Below, one piece after another: positions 8,427 through 17,080 of a DNA stretch of 64,000 bases. Positions within the stretch are counted from its first letter, which is position 1; every line of letters starts with the position of its first letter. The translations under genes were made by a program, and so were the position numbers. Origin of the DNA: Palsa-506 sp963836355 (GTDB lineage: Bacteria; Actinomycetota; Actinomycetes; Streptosporangiales; Streptosporangiaceae); contig CAWIJO010000006.1 of the NCBI GenBank assembly GCA_963836355.1, positions 372,001 through 436,000 of the forward strand, read 5' to 3'. The notes under the pieces were generated by a model. The model saw nothing but the letters and a program-made list of their open reading frames with translations, did no database searches and was not told the origin of the DNA.

Positions 8427-10226
8427 CTAGGTCGAGCCGGGCTCGGGCTGGAACCGGGTCACCTGCGGGACGCCGGTGACGGTCTTCTTGGTGGCCGCGG
8501 TATGCGGGAAGCCGGGCCGGGCTTTCTGCACCCGCGGGGAGTGGCGCTGCCGGCCGGTGCTGACCAGGGTGTGCAGCGTGGCCCGGCTGGTGTCCTCGGC
8601 CAGGGCGGCGAGGGCGGCCAGGGAAGTGCTCGCGGTGACCTTGGACTGGACCATCGAGCAGACCGCGTGGTGCCGGGCGGCGGTGAAGGACACCTGGTCG
8701 GTAGTGACCGGGCCGCTGTCCTCGCGCCGCCGCAGCGCACGCGCGGCCGCGGCATCGGTGACCAGCGACGCGGCGGCGCTGGCGCGGACCAGCTGGGTGG
8801 CGGTCATCCAGGCCCAGAACTCCTGGATGACAAGCCGGGGGGAGCCCGAGCGCAGCACCGGCCCGGACGTGCGGTCCCCGGCGCCGGTAATGGTGGTCTT
8901 GTCTTCTCCGAACGTGGTCTCCGACGCCGGCCAGCGCGACTGGTAAGCGCCGCGGATCTGCTCGGCATCCACGGCATGGTGATCCAGCAGGGTGGTGACC
9001 AGGGTGCAGGTCTCGGAGACTTCCTGGCCATCGCCGCAGGGCAGGACCGCGTTGTGCTCGGCGACCCGGACCGGCAGGGCGTCGGCTTTGTTCCCGCTGG
9101 GCGCGTTCAGGAAGCTCAGCCGGGACCCGTCGGGAAGCCACCCGCCAGGGGTGACCGGCAGCGCGAGGCTGCTTTTCACCCGGGCCACCACGTGCCCGCC
9201 GGCGTCCAGGATCGCGGTGATGATCTTATGGCCGGGGAAGTTGCGGTCGAATGCGAGAACCCGGCCGGCGAACAGTTCCGGCCGCCGCCGGATCAGCCGG
9301 GCCAGCAGCGTCTGCTCCCCGGCGCGGGCGTGCCCGGTGATCGCCCCCAGCTTGGCCCGGCCCGCCCGCGCGGTGATCACCACCGCCAGCAGCTGCGGGA
9401 ACGGCGCCGAACCCGGCCCTTCCTGATTGCGGGTGCCCGTGCAGCCGAACATGGCGCGGTTCGCCGGGGTGTCAGCGAGGGCGACCAGCATCCCGTCGGT
9501 ACCGCACACCGGCATCCCGCCCAGCACCAGCACCGGGCCATCCTTCTCCTCATCGCCGCCGCCGTCGTCACCGGCCAGCGGCCCGGCTACCTGCCAGAAC
9601 AGCTCCTCCATCACCGCCGGCGGCACCTTGCCCCGCCACCCGGTGGCCACCCCCAAGGTGGGGACATGCCAGTCCCGGTCCCATGGCACATCGGCCAGGT
9701 GCCCCGCCAGCCGCCGTATCGCCCCGGTATAGGACGCGTCGGGCATCAGGGTCATTGCCACGGTCATCCGGATCGTGAGCTCGAGCGACATCAGCCGCTG
9801 CCGCTGCGGCGCCGGCATCCGCCCGGCCGCGATGCCCGCCGCGACCAGGTCCTCGATCACCCCCTCGCCCAGGTGCCGTTCCAGCTCACCAAGGCGCACA
9901 TGATCAGGCAGCCAGCCGCGGGCCCTGACCACGCCGTCCCGGCCGGCCACCGCAGGCGCGACCGTCACCGGATGGGTGAACACCACCATCTCGCCCGAGG
10001 CCACCCGCCCGCCGGGGGCCACCAGCGCGCCTGCCCCCGCCGCGCTGCCCGGCCAGGACACATCAGCTGCCCGCACCGCGATCATCCCGGCCGGCAACCC
10101 GGCCGCGAGCTGCGCGGACCCGCTCCCCGGCAGCTCGCCCACCGCGCCCGGTATCTCCCTCGCGCTGCCTCCGGCACCGTCTTGACCTGCTGGAATGGCA
10201 ATATCCGGTGAGATCGGGTACAACAA
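8427..10226 (-). CDS. IS4-family transposase (left copy)
   Basis: A full-length IS4-type DDE transposase with an N-terminal IS4 domain (WLPDHVRLGELERHLG, then TLMPDASYTGAIRRLAG) and an RNase H-like catalytic domain. The first Asp is in CGTDGMLVALADTPANR, the second in AFDRNFPGH, and the Glu in the YREK signature YQSRWPASETTFGEDK. No internal stop is seen, so it should be active. I place the start at TTG 10226, aligned with the GTG start of the right copy and just after the inverted repeat; the frame stays open to a GTG at 10304. By eye it is roughly 60-65% identical to the right-hand transposase. Confidence 0.88.
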   Translation of the reverse strand: MLYPISPDIAIPAGQDGAGGSAREIPGAVGELPGSGSAQLAAGLPAGMIAVRAADVSWPGSAAGAGALVAPGGRVASGEMVVFTHPVTVAPAVAGRDGVVRARGWLPDHVRLGELERHLGEGVIEDLVAAGIAAGRMPAPQRQRLMSLELTIRMTVAMTLMPDASYTGAIRRLAGHLADVPWDRDWHVPTLGVATGWRGKVPPAVMEELFWQVAGPLAGDDGGGDEEKDGPVLVLGGMPVCGTDGMLVALADTPANRAMFGCTGTRNQEGPGSAPFPQLLAVVITARAGRAKLGAITGHARAGEQTLLARLIRRRPELFAGRVLAFDRNFPGHKIITAILDAGGHVVARVKSSLALPVTPGGWLPDGSRLSFLNAPSGNKADALPVRVAEHNAVLPCGDGQEVSETCTLVTTLLDHHAVDAEQIRGAYQSRWPASETTFGEDKTTITGAGDRTSGPVLRSGSPRLVIQEFWAWMTATQLVRASAAASLVTDAAAARALRRREDSGPVTTDQVSFTAARHHAVCSMVQSKVTASTSLAALAALAEDTSRATLHTLVSTGRQRHSPRVQKARPGFPHTAATKKTVTGVPQVTRFQPEPGST

Positions 10227-10230
10227 GGCG

Positions 10231-10281
10231 ACGGCTCCTGCAGGTTGCTGGACTAGACAACAGCACCCGTACAGGAGCCGT
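10231..10281. promoter_or_regulatory. Inverted repeat immediately upstream of the left transposase start
   Basis: ACGGCTCCTG (10231-10240) pairs perfectly with CAGGAGCCGT (10272-10281) around a 31-base loop. It sits directly before the proposed TTG start. The right IS has the same arrangement. It could form an mRNA hairpin that hides the ribosome site in transcripts entering from outside, as known for IS10 and IS50; that role is inference. Confidence 0.55.
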
Positions 10282-10404
10282 CCAGCATTTACACGCACCG
10301 ACACGCCCAGAACATGACATCAGCCATACGCGACCCAGCGCTCACACCCGCCGCGCGGCATCTGCCCAGGTCACACCGCCATTCGCCTTAAGTCAGTGGT
10401 GTTG

Positions 10405-10664
10405 GGGTCTGGCTGGTTTCCTACGGCCCGGCTCGCTCTGAATTCAAGGGTCACTCACCCATGACCATCACCCGCAGGCTGAGTAACCCGTTTGATTACT
10501 CGATACAGGCGAGCACCGGCATCTCCGGCGGGCACGTCACCGTGTCGATCCTGGTTGACGGCAAGCTTATCGCTCGCTCGCACGCTACCGGCCCGGCAAG
10601 TCTGGCTCACGTCATGATCATTAAAAATGCAGACGGCCAGCGGATCAACGGGCTGTCGTCATGA
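10405..10664 (+). pseudogene. 3' fragment of an MmpS-like secreted/membrane protein gene (transposon cargo)
   Basis: The frame is open from the left IS boundary and ends at TGA 10664. From the boundary it reads YGPARSEFKGHSPMTITRRL, then NPFDYSIQAS and VTVSILVDGKLIA, the beta-strand pattern of the extracytoplasmic domain of MmpS-type and related small exported proteins. An ATG at 10461 would give 67 residues, but the family pattern starts further upstream, so the 5' part was lost at the IS junction. The stop overlaps the next ATG (ATGA), implying a captured piece of an operon. Confidence 0.5.
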
Positions 10665-10740
10665 ACGCCAGAATCATCGTGACTGCGTCGATTGCCGCAG
10701 TGCTCATGCTGGGCGCCGCAGCTTGCGGGGGATCAGCACC
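10661..10740 (+). pseudogene. 5' fragment of a lipoprotein gene cut by the right IS
   Basis: The start ATG overlaps the previous stop. The first residues make a lipoprotein signal peptide: basic MNAR, a hydrophobic core and the lipobox LGAAAC followed by GGS. Only about 26 residues precede the inverted repeat of the right IS at 10741. The frame then runs into the IS. The mature protein is unknown. Confidence 0.65.
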
Positions 10741-10816
10741 CAACACCACGTACTTAAGGCGTGCCGGTTTCGATGAGCTTGTGACCTGGGATTTTGTGCT
10801 GGTTTGGAGGCGGGGA

Positions 10817-10868
10817 GGGGCTCCTGGTAGGCGTTGGGTGACTAGTCCGCGCCGTCTCAGGAGCCCCT
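10817..10868. promoter_or_regulatory. Inverted repeat immediately upstream of the right transposase start
   Basis: GGGGCTCCTG pairs with CAGGAGCCCC just before the GTG start at 10870, matching the position and core sequence (GGCTCCTG/CAGGAGCC) of the repeat in the left IS although the loops differ. Conservation of the paired arms in two diverged elements suggests function, probably translational control of the transposase. Confidence 0.55.
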
Positions 10869-10869
10869 T

Positions 10870-12570
10870 GTGTGTTCTTATCTGCCTGCCGTCGTTGATG
10901 CAAGCCGGATGGCGGAGTTCCCGGTTACCGGGGCTCCGGCGGGGACGGTCGCGGTGCGGGCTTCTGGCCTGCGGTTTCTCGGCGAGACGGTCACGGTGGC
11001 GGGCAACGCGCCGTCAGCGGGTGAGCTGGCGGTGTTCTGCTGTCCGGTGGTGACGGCCCCGGCCGCGGTGCGCAGGGACGGGACGGTGCTGGCGGACGCG
11101 TGGCTCCCGGACCTGGTGCGGCTGGGTGAACTGGAGCGGCATCTCGGCGACGGGGTGATCGAGGCGGCCGTGGACGCGGCGGCCGCGGAGGGGCGGCTGA
11201 AGCCGCGGCAGCGGCGCCGCCTGATGTCGTATCCGCTGGTCATCCGGCTGATGCTCGCGATGACGCTGATGCCGGACGCGTCGTATGGCGAGGCCCTGCG
11301 CAGGGTCGCGGGGCTGCTCGCGGACATCCCGTTCACCCGGGAATGGCACGTCCCGACGGGCAAGGTGATCACGGACTGGCGGCTGCCGGTTCCCCCGGAC
11401 GTGATGGAAAACCTGTTCTGGCAGGCAGCCGGGCCGCTGATCAGCGATGACGAGCCGTCGGCGGTGCTGCTGGCCGGGATGATGGTGCTGGCCGCCGACG
11501 GGATGCTGGTGAGCCTGGCGGACACGCCGGCGAACCGGGCGTTCTTCGGCTGCACGGGCACCGCGGCCGAAGACGGCGAGGGCGCCGCCCCGTTCCCGCA
11601 GCTGAAGGTCGTCGCGCTGGCCGGCCGGGCCGGGCGCGCCATGCTCGGCGCGATCCTGGGACAGGCCAGGGCCGGGGAGCAGACCCTGCTGAAACGGCTG
11701 GTCCGCCGCCGCCCGGACCTGTTCGCCGGCCGCGTCACCTGCTTCGATCGCAACTTTCCCGGCCATGACCTGATCACCGCGATCCTGGATGCGGGCGGGC
11801 ACGTCATCGCCCGCGTGAAGGAAGGCATCAGCCTGGACTTCGCCGACAGCGAGAACCGCGGCTGGCTGCCCGACGGATCCCGCATGACCTGGCTGAACGC
11901 TCCCTCCGGGAGGAAAGATGACCGGCTTCCGGTCCGGGTGACCGAGCACAACGCGGTCATGCCCTCCGCTGACGGGAAAGAAGAAATCTCCGGGACCTGC
12001 ACCGTCATCACCACCCTCCTGGACCACCAGGCCGCGCCCGCGGACCAGGTCCGGGAAACGTATCTCACCCGGTGGAGCGCGTCGGAGACCACGTTCGGCG
12101 AGGACAAGACCACGATCACCGGCGCTGGCAACCGCACGTCCGGCCCGGTCCTGCGGTCCGGGTGCCCGCGGCTGGTCATCCAGGAGGCCTGGGCCTGGCT
12201 CACCGCCGCCCAGCTGACCCGCGCCAGCGCCGCCGCCGCGCTCCGCGGCGAGGCCGCGCAGGCCCGCGCCCTGCGCAGGAAAGACACCGCCATGGTCACC
12301 GCCGACGAGGAATCCTTCACCGCCGTCCGCCATCACATGATCCGCTCGATGACAACATCCCAGGTCACGGCCACCTTGTCACTGGACGCGCTCGCCGCAG
12401 CGGCCGATGCCGCCGCCCGCGCTGCCCTGCACATCCTCAACCTCCCCCGGCGGCAGCGGCACTCCAGGCGCGCGCAGAAGGCACGCCCGAAATTCCCGCA
12501 CGCTACCGCCACCAAGACCACCGTCACCGGGAAACCCCAGGTCACCGAATTCGCACCCGGCTTCTACTAG
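10870..12570 (+). CDS. IS4-family transposase (right copy)
   Basis: A 566-residue DDE transposase with the IS4 N-terminal domain (AWLPDLVRLGELERHLG, TLMPDASYGEALRRVAG), catalytic Asp residues in AADGMLVSLADTPANR and CFDRNFPGH, and the YREK block YLTRWSASETTFGEDK. It is intact from GTG 10870 to TAG 12570. The C-terminus is Arg/Lys-rich (RRQRHSRRAQKARPKF), as in the left copy. Codon use matches the host. Confidence 0.9.
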   Translation: MCSYLPAVVDASRMAEFPVTGAPAGTVAVRASGLRFLGETVTVAGNAPSAGELAVFCCPVVTAPAAVRRDGTVLADAWLPDLVRLGELERHLGDGVIEAAVDAAAAEGRLKPRQRRRLMSYPLVIRLMLAMTLMPDASYGEALRRVAGLLADIPFTREWHVPTGKVITDWRLPVPPDVMENLFWQAAGPLISDDEPSAVLLAGMMVLAADGMLVSLADTPANRAFFGCTGTAAEDGEGAAPFPQLKVVALAGRAGRAMLGAILGQARAGEQTLLKRLVRRRPDLFAGRVTCFDRNFPGHDLITAILDAGGHVIARVKEGISLDFADSENRGWLPDGSRMTWLNAPSGRKDDRLPVRVTEHNAVMPSADGKEEISGTCTVITTLLDHQAAPADQVRETYLTRWSASETTFGEDKTTITGAGNRTSGPVLRSGCPRLVIQEAWAWLTAAQLTRASAAAALRGEAAQARALRRKDTAMVTADEESFTAVRHHMIRSMTTSQVTATLSLDALAAAADAAARAALHILNLPRRQRHSRRAQKARPKFPHATATKTTVTGKPQVTEFAPGFY

Positions 12571-12776
12571 CCCCGGCCAGGACCGGGAAGCCGCCAGGAA
12601 GGAGAAATGCCCCGCCTCGCGGGGCCGCGGACCGTGGAACCGCGCGCCATTCCCGCCGCGACACGCGGGTCCCGGGCATGTCCTCACACCATCCGGAAAC
12701 AGGCTTCCGTGCATACACGGAACACAAGCACCTGAACACCCCAGAAAACCTGAAACACCTAAAGTACGTGGTGTTG

Positions 12777-12787
12777 GGACTACAACG
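12777..12787. repeat. Target site duplication, right copy (GGACTACAACG)
   Basis: Identical to 8201-8211. After it, the interrupted reading frame resumes. Confidence 0.85.
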
Positions 12788-13002
12788 GCAGTGACCCACT
12801 GCGAGAAGAGTTGCGCCGGCTCCAGTACATGCAGTTGATCGAAATGATTCCGCCACACCGGAGAATAGCTGACATACCCTACGGGAAAATCAAGCTGCCT
12901 GAGTTCGTCAGGCTTACTCGGCAGGGTACTGACTGGATAGTGAGGGCGCAGGAACTGGGTATCGAGGGCGCCGGATTTGGCGAAGCGCCGTGGCCAAGGT
13001 GA
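12787..13002 (+). pseudogene. 3' part of the transposon-split membrane protein gene
   Basis: It encodes GSDPLREELRRLQ, then YMQLIEM, HRRIADI, a beta-hairpin-like stretch (KIKLPEFVRLTRQG) and a C-terminal helix before TGA at 13002. Lower GC than the transposon, like the 5' half at 7782. The repeated unit LREELRRL plus LTRQGxxWI resembles a winged-helix module. An ATG at 12811 could yield a short product, but there is no ribosome site for it. Confidence 0.7.
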
Positions 13003-13009
13003 TGAGCTG

Positions 13010-13260
13010 GGAAGCTAGCGGGCCGGCGGTCGCCCGGCTCGGGATAGCGGGCCCGCAGGGCACCGAGCACCGGATCCCGGCGGCCTGACTCGATCCAGCC
13101 GTCGGCCGACCCATCCATGGAGAGGATGCGGCATACCTGGTCCGCAGCTGCCGAGCTGTTGGAGACGCCGCTATCTCGATCAGCAGGCTGCCGTCCTGGT
13201 CCCGCCTGACGCCCGAGATATCACAGCCGTTGCTGACATTTTCGGCCCGGCGGCGGCGTT
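13010..13260 (-). pseudogene. Remnant of a DNA-3-methyladenine glycosylase-like gene
   Basis: On the minus strand a segment reads MDGSADGWIESGRRDPVLG, then LRARYP, close to the region before the HhH domain of actinobacterial AlkA-like glycosylases (SLDVDGSGFPEVGxRDP, then LQRRYPGLRP). In another frame just upstream, VRRDQDGSLLIEIAAS matches the preceding strand region. A frame change near 13130 is needed to join them and the catalytic helix-hairpin-helix part is absent. The remnant abuts the transposon-split gene, so it may mark an old deletion point. Assignment is by pattern only. Confidence 0.5.
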
Positions 13261-13323
13261 CGCCGTGACCGTGAGAGCGTTGACTGATAGCTGGCCGACG
13301 ATCACGAAGGCGGTTCATCCACG

Positions 13324-13875
13324 ATGCGATATGCGGCATTGCTCAGGGGGATCAACGTCGGCGGCCGCAAGAAGGTCCCGATGGCAGCGCTGCGCGAGTT
13401 GCTGGACGGTCTCGGCTATGCGGACGTGATCACCCACTTGCAGAGCGGCAACGCCGTATTCAGCAGCCCGGCAACGTCGCCGGGCACGCTGGCACGGGCC
13501 ATCGCGGACGGTATCGCCCGCCAGTTCGGCATGGACGTGAAGGTCGTCATCAGGAGGCATGACGAGCTCGAAGACGTGATCCGGCGCAGCCCGCTGCCGG
13601 ATGGCCCGGAGCACCCGTCCCGGTTCTTCGTCGCCTTCCTGTCGGCCGCGCCCGAGGCTGACGCGACCGGGGCGATGCAGGCGATGTCCTTCGATCCCGA
13701 CCAGATCTGGATCAGCGGGGCCGAGGCGTTCATGTGGTGCCCGGCCGGGGCCGGGGACACCAAGCTCACCAACAACTTCCTGGAGAAGCGGCTCAAGGTG
13801 ACCGCGACGTCGCGGAACTGGAACACGGTGCTCAAGCTGGCGGAACTGACCCGTGCTGACGAGGCGAGCGCCTGA
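13324..13875 (+). CDS. DUF1697 family protein
   Basis: A 183-residue protein that matches DUF1697 from end to end. It opens RYAALLRGINVGGRKKVPM, then LQSGNAVF and VVIRRHDELEDVI, and ends DTKLTNNFLEKRLKVTATSRNWNTVLKL, the most conserved stretch. Biochemical role unknown. The ATG is not preceded by a strong ribosome site. It is intact although it lies among pseudogenes, which suggests maintained function. Confidence 0.9.
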   Translation: MRYAALLRGINVGGRKKVPMAALRELLDGLGYADVITHLQSGNAVFSSPATSPGTLARAIADGIARQFGMDVKVVIRRHDELEDVIRRSPLPDGPEHPSRFFVAFLSAAPEADATGAMQAMSFDPDQIWISGAEAFMWCPAGAGDTKLTNNFLEKRLKVTATSRNWNTVLKLAELTRADEASA

Positions 13876-13948
13876 AGGAGGCGAAGCCGGCCGGCCAGGT
13901 GCGGGCGGCCGATCCCGATGGGCTCGCCGCCGCTGCCGCCGGGCAGGT

Positions 13949-14377
13949 CTAGTCGTCGCTGGCCCGGCGCATCCGCTTCAGCTGGGCACGGCGCTGCTTG
14001 TCCGCTAGCCGGCGCTCGCGTGCCGCCCGGCTCGGCCTGGTCGGGCGGCGCGGGCGCGGCGGGGCGGTCGCCTCGGTTAGCAGCACCGACATCCGGTCGG
14101 CAGCCGCCTGCCGGTTGCGGAGCTGGGAACGGTGCTCGGATGCGGTCACCGTCACGGCGCCGTTTGCCAGGCGGCCCGCCAGCGCCCGCAGCGCCCGCTC
14201 CTTCAGCGCCATCGGAAGGGAATCCGAAGCGACAAGATCGTAAGAGAGCTCGACCCGGCTTTCCGTGGTGTTCACCGACTGGCCGCCCGGGCCCGGCGAG
14301 CGGGAGAAACGCCAGGAAAGGTCGTCCGGCGGCAGCGTCACGCCGCGGACGCGGACCGCGAAGCTGTCGCCGCTCAC
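13949..14377 (-). CDS. arfB: Alternative ribosome-rescue factor ArfB (peptidyl-tRNA hydrolase)
   Basis: A 142-residue class I release-factor-like protein. The catalytic GGQ is at residues 31-33 within SPGPGGQSVNTTESRVEL, and the C-terminus is the basic unstructured tail (RAARERRLADKQRRAQLKRM) that enters the mRNA channel of stalled ribosomes. ArfB hydrolyses peptidyl-tRNA on ribosomes without a sense codon in the A site. Length fits the family. It is convergent with the DUF1697 gene; upstream is a long hairpin that may end transcription from the LuxR relic. Confidence 0.93.
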   Translation of the reverse strand: MSGDSFAVRVRGVTLPPDDLSWRFSRSPGPGGQSVNTTESRVELSYDLVASDSLPMALKERALRALAGRLANGAVTVTASEHRSQLRNRQAAADRMSVLLTEATAPPRPRRPTRPSRAARERRLADKQRRAQLKRMRRASDD

Positions 14378-14853
14378 AGCGTGCCAGCCCAGGCGCGGCC
14401 GGGACGCACCGGGACGTCCCGAGCGGAATCAACGAGCGCCTTGCGGCCGGCCGGGCCGCAGTCTTCGGTCATGCGTCCTGCCTACCACGGCATCCAGCAG
14501 CGAAGCCGGGCCGCGCCCGCAGAATGCGGGTACGGCCCGGCTTCGCTCCGGACCAGCGCCTGGATCGCTCAGCTAGCGGCAACCCTGGCCCGGACCAGCG
14601 GCAAGGCCAGTGGCAAAACCGCGACGATAGCACCTCTCGAATTGGCCGGAGCCGCGCTCCGTGCCGTCCCGTCAACCCTTGCTGCCTGTCGCCGCCGCGC
14701 ACAGCCGAGTTGGCGAGCACCTGGCAGGCGCCGTAGCGGGAAAACGGCGCCGCGGCAATCTTCGCCGGTCACCGCAAATCTTTCGATAGTGTCAACCCCA
14801 GCTTCGACCCTAGTTTTTTCCCTAGTCATGACCGTCAGAGTATGGCTATGTCC
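14378..14853. other. Intergenic stretch with no recognisable gene
   Basis: Between arfB and the LuxR relic I see no credible coding region on either strand. The frames present have no family pattern, ribosome site or consistent codon bias. The clear structure is the hairpin at 14501-14545. The part near 14800 is relatively A/T rich. Confidence 0.5.
14501..14545. terminator. Long GC stem-loop, possible terminator
   Basis: CGAAGCCGGGCCG (14501-14513) pairs perfectly with CGGCCCGGCTTCG (14533-14545), and the loop contains a second short stem (CCCGC/GCGGG). It lies downstream of the minus-strand LuxR relic and upstream of arfB. No U tract. Confidence 0.6.
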
Positions 14854-17080
14854 CTACATCTGAGGTACCAGCCGCTGTTCAGCCGATCGCAACGCGGCAT
14901 CGTCCGGCTGGTCTGTGAGGCATTCGGCCAGGGCCCGCCGGGAGCGAATCCCGAGCTTGGCGAAGATGTTGCTGAGGTGAAACTCGATTCCCTTGATGCT
15001 GACGTACAGCTCTGCCGCGGCTTCCCGGTTGGAGCGGCCAGCCGCGACCAGCCGTGCGACGGCCAGTTCGCTCGAAGTAAGGCCGAGCGAGCCCTGGCCA
15101 AGTCCAGCCCGTTCGCCGATGACCTGGCCGGTACCGGGCCGGAGCTTAACGCCGCAAGCGGCAAGTTCCTGGTCACATACCGACACGTACGGGCGCGCGG
15201 CCAGCCCGGCCAGCAGTCCGCGTGCCGAGCGGAGCCGGGCGATGGCTTCCGGCCGCCGCGACGCCTAGCTAAGCCGTCTGCCCTCGGCTAGCTCGAGCTG
15301 GGCGATCAGCAGCGGGCGGGCGGTCCCGCGTGCGTGCTCCCATGCATGCTCGAAGGCTTGCGCCGAGCTCGCTGAGTCGCCGCGGGCGGCGGCCAGTGCG
15401 CCGCGCAACCGGGCTGCCGATATCCGGGCTGACCCGGGGCTGGACGCGGATAGGGATGCGTTGATCTCGGCGAGGGCCGTCCCGGCATCGTCAAGACGGC
15501 CCAGGGCGATGAGGGCATCGACCTCAAACGGCCGCCAGTCGTGGATGCCGAGGTTGCCGAACGCACGGGCACGCCCGGTGCGCCGCACTGCGCCCGCGGC
15601 CCGGACCACTTCCTTGTGATCGCCTTGCGCCGCCGCGAGGTGCGCTCGCGCGGCTGCCCAGGCGATGATCCCCATACCTGAACCGGCGGCCCGCGCCGCA
15701 GCCCCGGCGGCGTCGACATGCGCTGCGGCGATGTCCCAGGCACCCCGCGCGGCCGGGACGAGCGCGGCGAACGCGCGCGCGAAGGTGAAGTCGGCGGCGC
15801 CGCCGGATTGCCTGGCGATCGTGACGGCCTGCCCGGCGTGTTGTGCCGCCTCATCCCAGCAGCCGAGGCGGTACTTAGCTTCGGCCAGGTATCCCAGGCA
15901 CTGGCATGCGTGCCGGATTGCCGCGCCCGAGCGGAGCCGGGCGGCGGCTGCCGACAGGTCGGCCACGGCCGCTTCGAGATCTTCCAGGATGACCCGCACC
16001 ATCCCGCGGGCTACCAGGGCATCCGTCTGGCTGAGCGGAACCTCGGCACCGCAGGCCGGCCGGGTTCCGAGCCTGGCAAGGGCTTCCCGGCCGCGCTGGC
16101 TGTACGCGAGCGCCAGCGATAGCTCGCACAGCGCGTGCTGCCGACCCGCGGGATGGGCGCCTGCAGCGTCGACCGCGAGCTCCCCCAGGCCACCGCCTCG
16201 CTTACCTGCCCGGAGATAAGGCGGCAGGCGAGCAGGCCGGCGGCAGCCTGGGCGCCGGACTGCGGTTCGAGTGCCGGATCATGAACCTGCCAGGCGTCAG
16301 CGAACAGGGCTTCCGCGCTGGCCAGCCTGGCCGCCAGCAGATCGAGGTGGCCGCGGATCGCGCTTCGCCGCGGCCCGTGGCCGCCGCGTCGGCCCGCGGG
16401 GCGAATGCCTCGGCTTCGGCTGCCGCACCGCAGCTGAGCAGGTTTTCCACGGCGTCGAGAATCAGCCGGGCGGAAACGGCCGGCCGCGGGCTCAGCGCGG
16501 AGGCATGCGCCAGCCAGGTTGCCGCCCGCGTCAGCCGGCTCCGGGAAGCAGCGCCGGGTCCTGCTGCAGAGCATGCGGCTTGCCGCCCGGCTGCTTCGAG
16601 ATCGGCGGCGAGCGCGCCGAGGAATCCCCCGCCGTGCAGCCTGCGCAGCGCGAACAGCAACTCCGCCGAGGATGCGGGGTCAGCCCAGTGCAGATCGTCA
16701 ATCGCCAGCACGACCAGGCCGCCAGCGCCGATTGCCTGGCCAAGCAGGGTGGCGAGATCGGCGCCCGCGATCAGCTGGTCGACTGACGCCGGCGGTGCTT
16801 CGCGCGCGCCCAGCTCACCGCTGGCCAGCAGCTGGCCGATCAGCCCGTAGCGCATCGGCAGCTCGGATTCTGCTCCGCTCGCGCGGATCACGCGGCTGTC
16901 AGGCAAACCCCGGAGGAACCGAGTGAGCAGCGTGGACTTTCCCGCCCCGGCGCGTCCCTCCATGAAAGCCACACCCGGCTCGCCGTGCCTGGCGGCGACT
17001 ACGCACCGGACCAGAACCGCCTGTTCGCGCTCGCGGCCGACGAACGGAGCGTCGGATCCGGTCAGCGCCAAAGCGGTCAT
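14854..17080 (-). pseudogene. LuxR-family AAA regulator, decayed (deletion, frameshifts, internal stop)
   Basis: It opens at ATG 17080 with FVGREREQAVL, Walker A GRAGAGKS and Walker B VVLAIDDLHWAD. Right after LLFALRRLHG the sequence jumps to a late TPR-like part (FLGALAADLEAAGRQA), so most of the ATPase lid and winged-helix region is deleted. The frame changes near 16300 and again near 16010-16070. A TAG at 15265-15267 then interrupts the frame before a good LuxR HTH (LTSSELAVARLVAAGRSNRE, VEFHL-like IEFHLSNIFAKLG). Whole proteins of this LAL type are about 900-1000 residues; this relic is about 740 codons long. Not functional as one protein. Confidence 0.85.

Larger units (their letters stand above)
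8212..10404 (-). mobile_element. IS4-family insertion sequence, left copy
   Basis: About 2.19 kb between terminal inverted repeats at 8212-8231 (CAACACCAGGGACTTTAGGT) and 10385-10404 (complement of CAACACCACTGACTTAAGG). One transposase gene fills most of it. About 215 bp of non-coding sequence lie between the transposase stop and the outer end. The 5' side carries an inverted repeat (10231-10281) just before the likely start codon. Confidence 0.83.
8212..12776. mobile_element. Composite transposon: two inward-terminated IS4-type elements with a 336-bp cargo
   Basis: Both outer ends begin CAACACCA and are nearly matching inverted repeats (CAACACCAGGGACTTTAGGT on the left, CAACACCACGTACTTTAGGT on the right), and the whole block is bounded by the 11-bp repeat GGACTACAACG. 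Neither single IS copy is flanked by its own duplication, so the block most likely moved as one unit. The two transposase genes are transcribed towards the outer ends, the left one on minus and the right one on plus. The cargo holds fragments of two genes. The insertion split the gene whose halves are at 7782-8211 and 12777-13002. Confidence 0.82.
10741..12776 (+). mobile_element. IS4-family insertion sequence, right copy
   Basis: About 2.04 kb bounded by CAACACCACGTACTTAAGG (10741) and the complement of CAACACCACGTACTTTAGG (ending 12776). As in the left copy, the transposase-start end has CTTAAGG and the other end CTTTAGG, so the two elements are related and lie in opposite orientation. Roughly 200 bp of GC-rich non-coding sequence follow the transposase. 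Confidence 0.83.

Noticed and set aside
8014..9141. Long open frame antisense to the left transposase end
   Set aside because: It is Arg/Pro/Gly-rich shadow coding opposite a well-conserved transposase and crosses the transposon boundary.
10878..12320. Open frames antisense to the right transposase (about 480 and 440 codons)
   Set aside because: Their length comes only from GC bias; composition is Ser/Arg or His/Gln-rich with no family pattern, while the other strand has all catalytic motifs.
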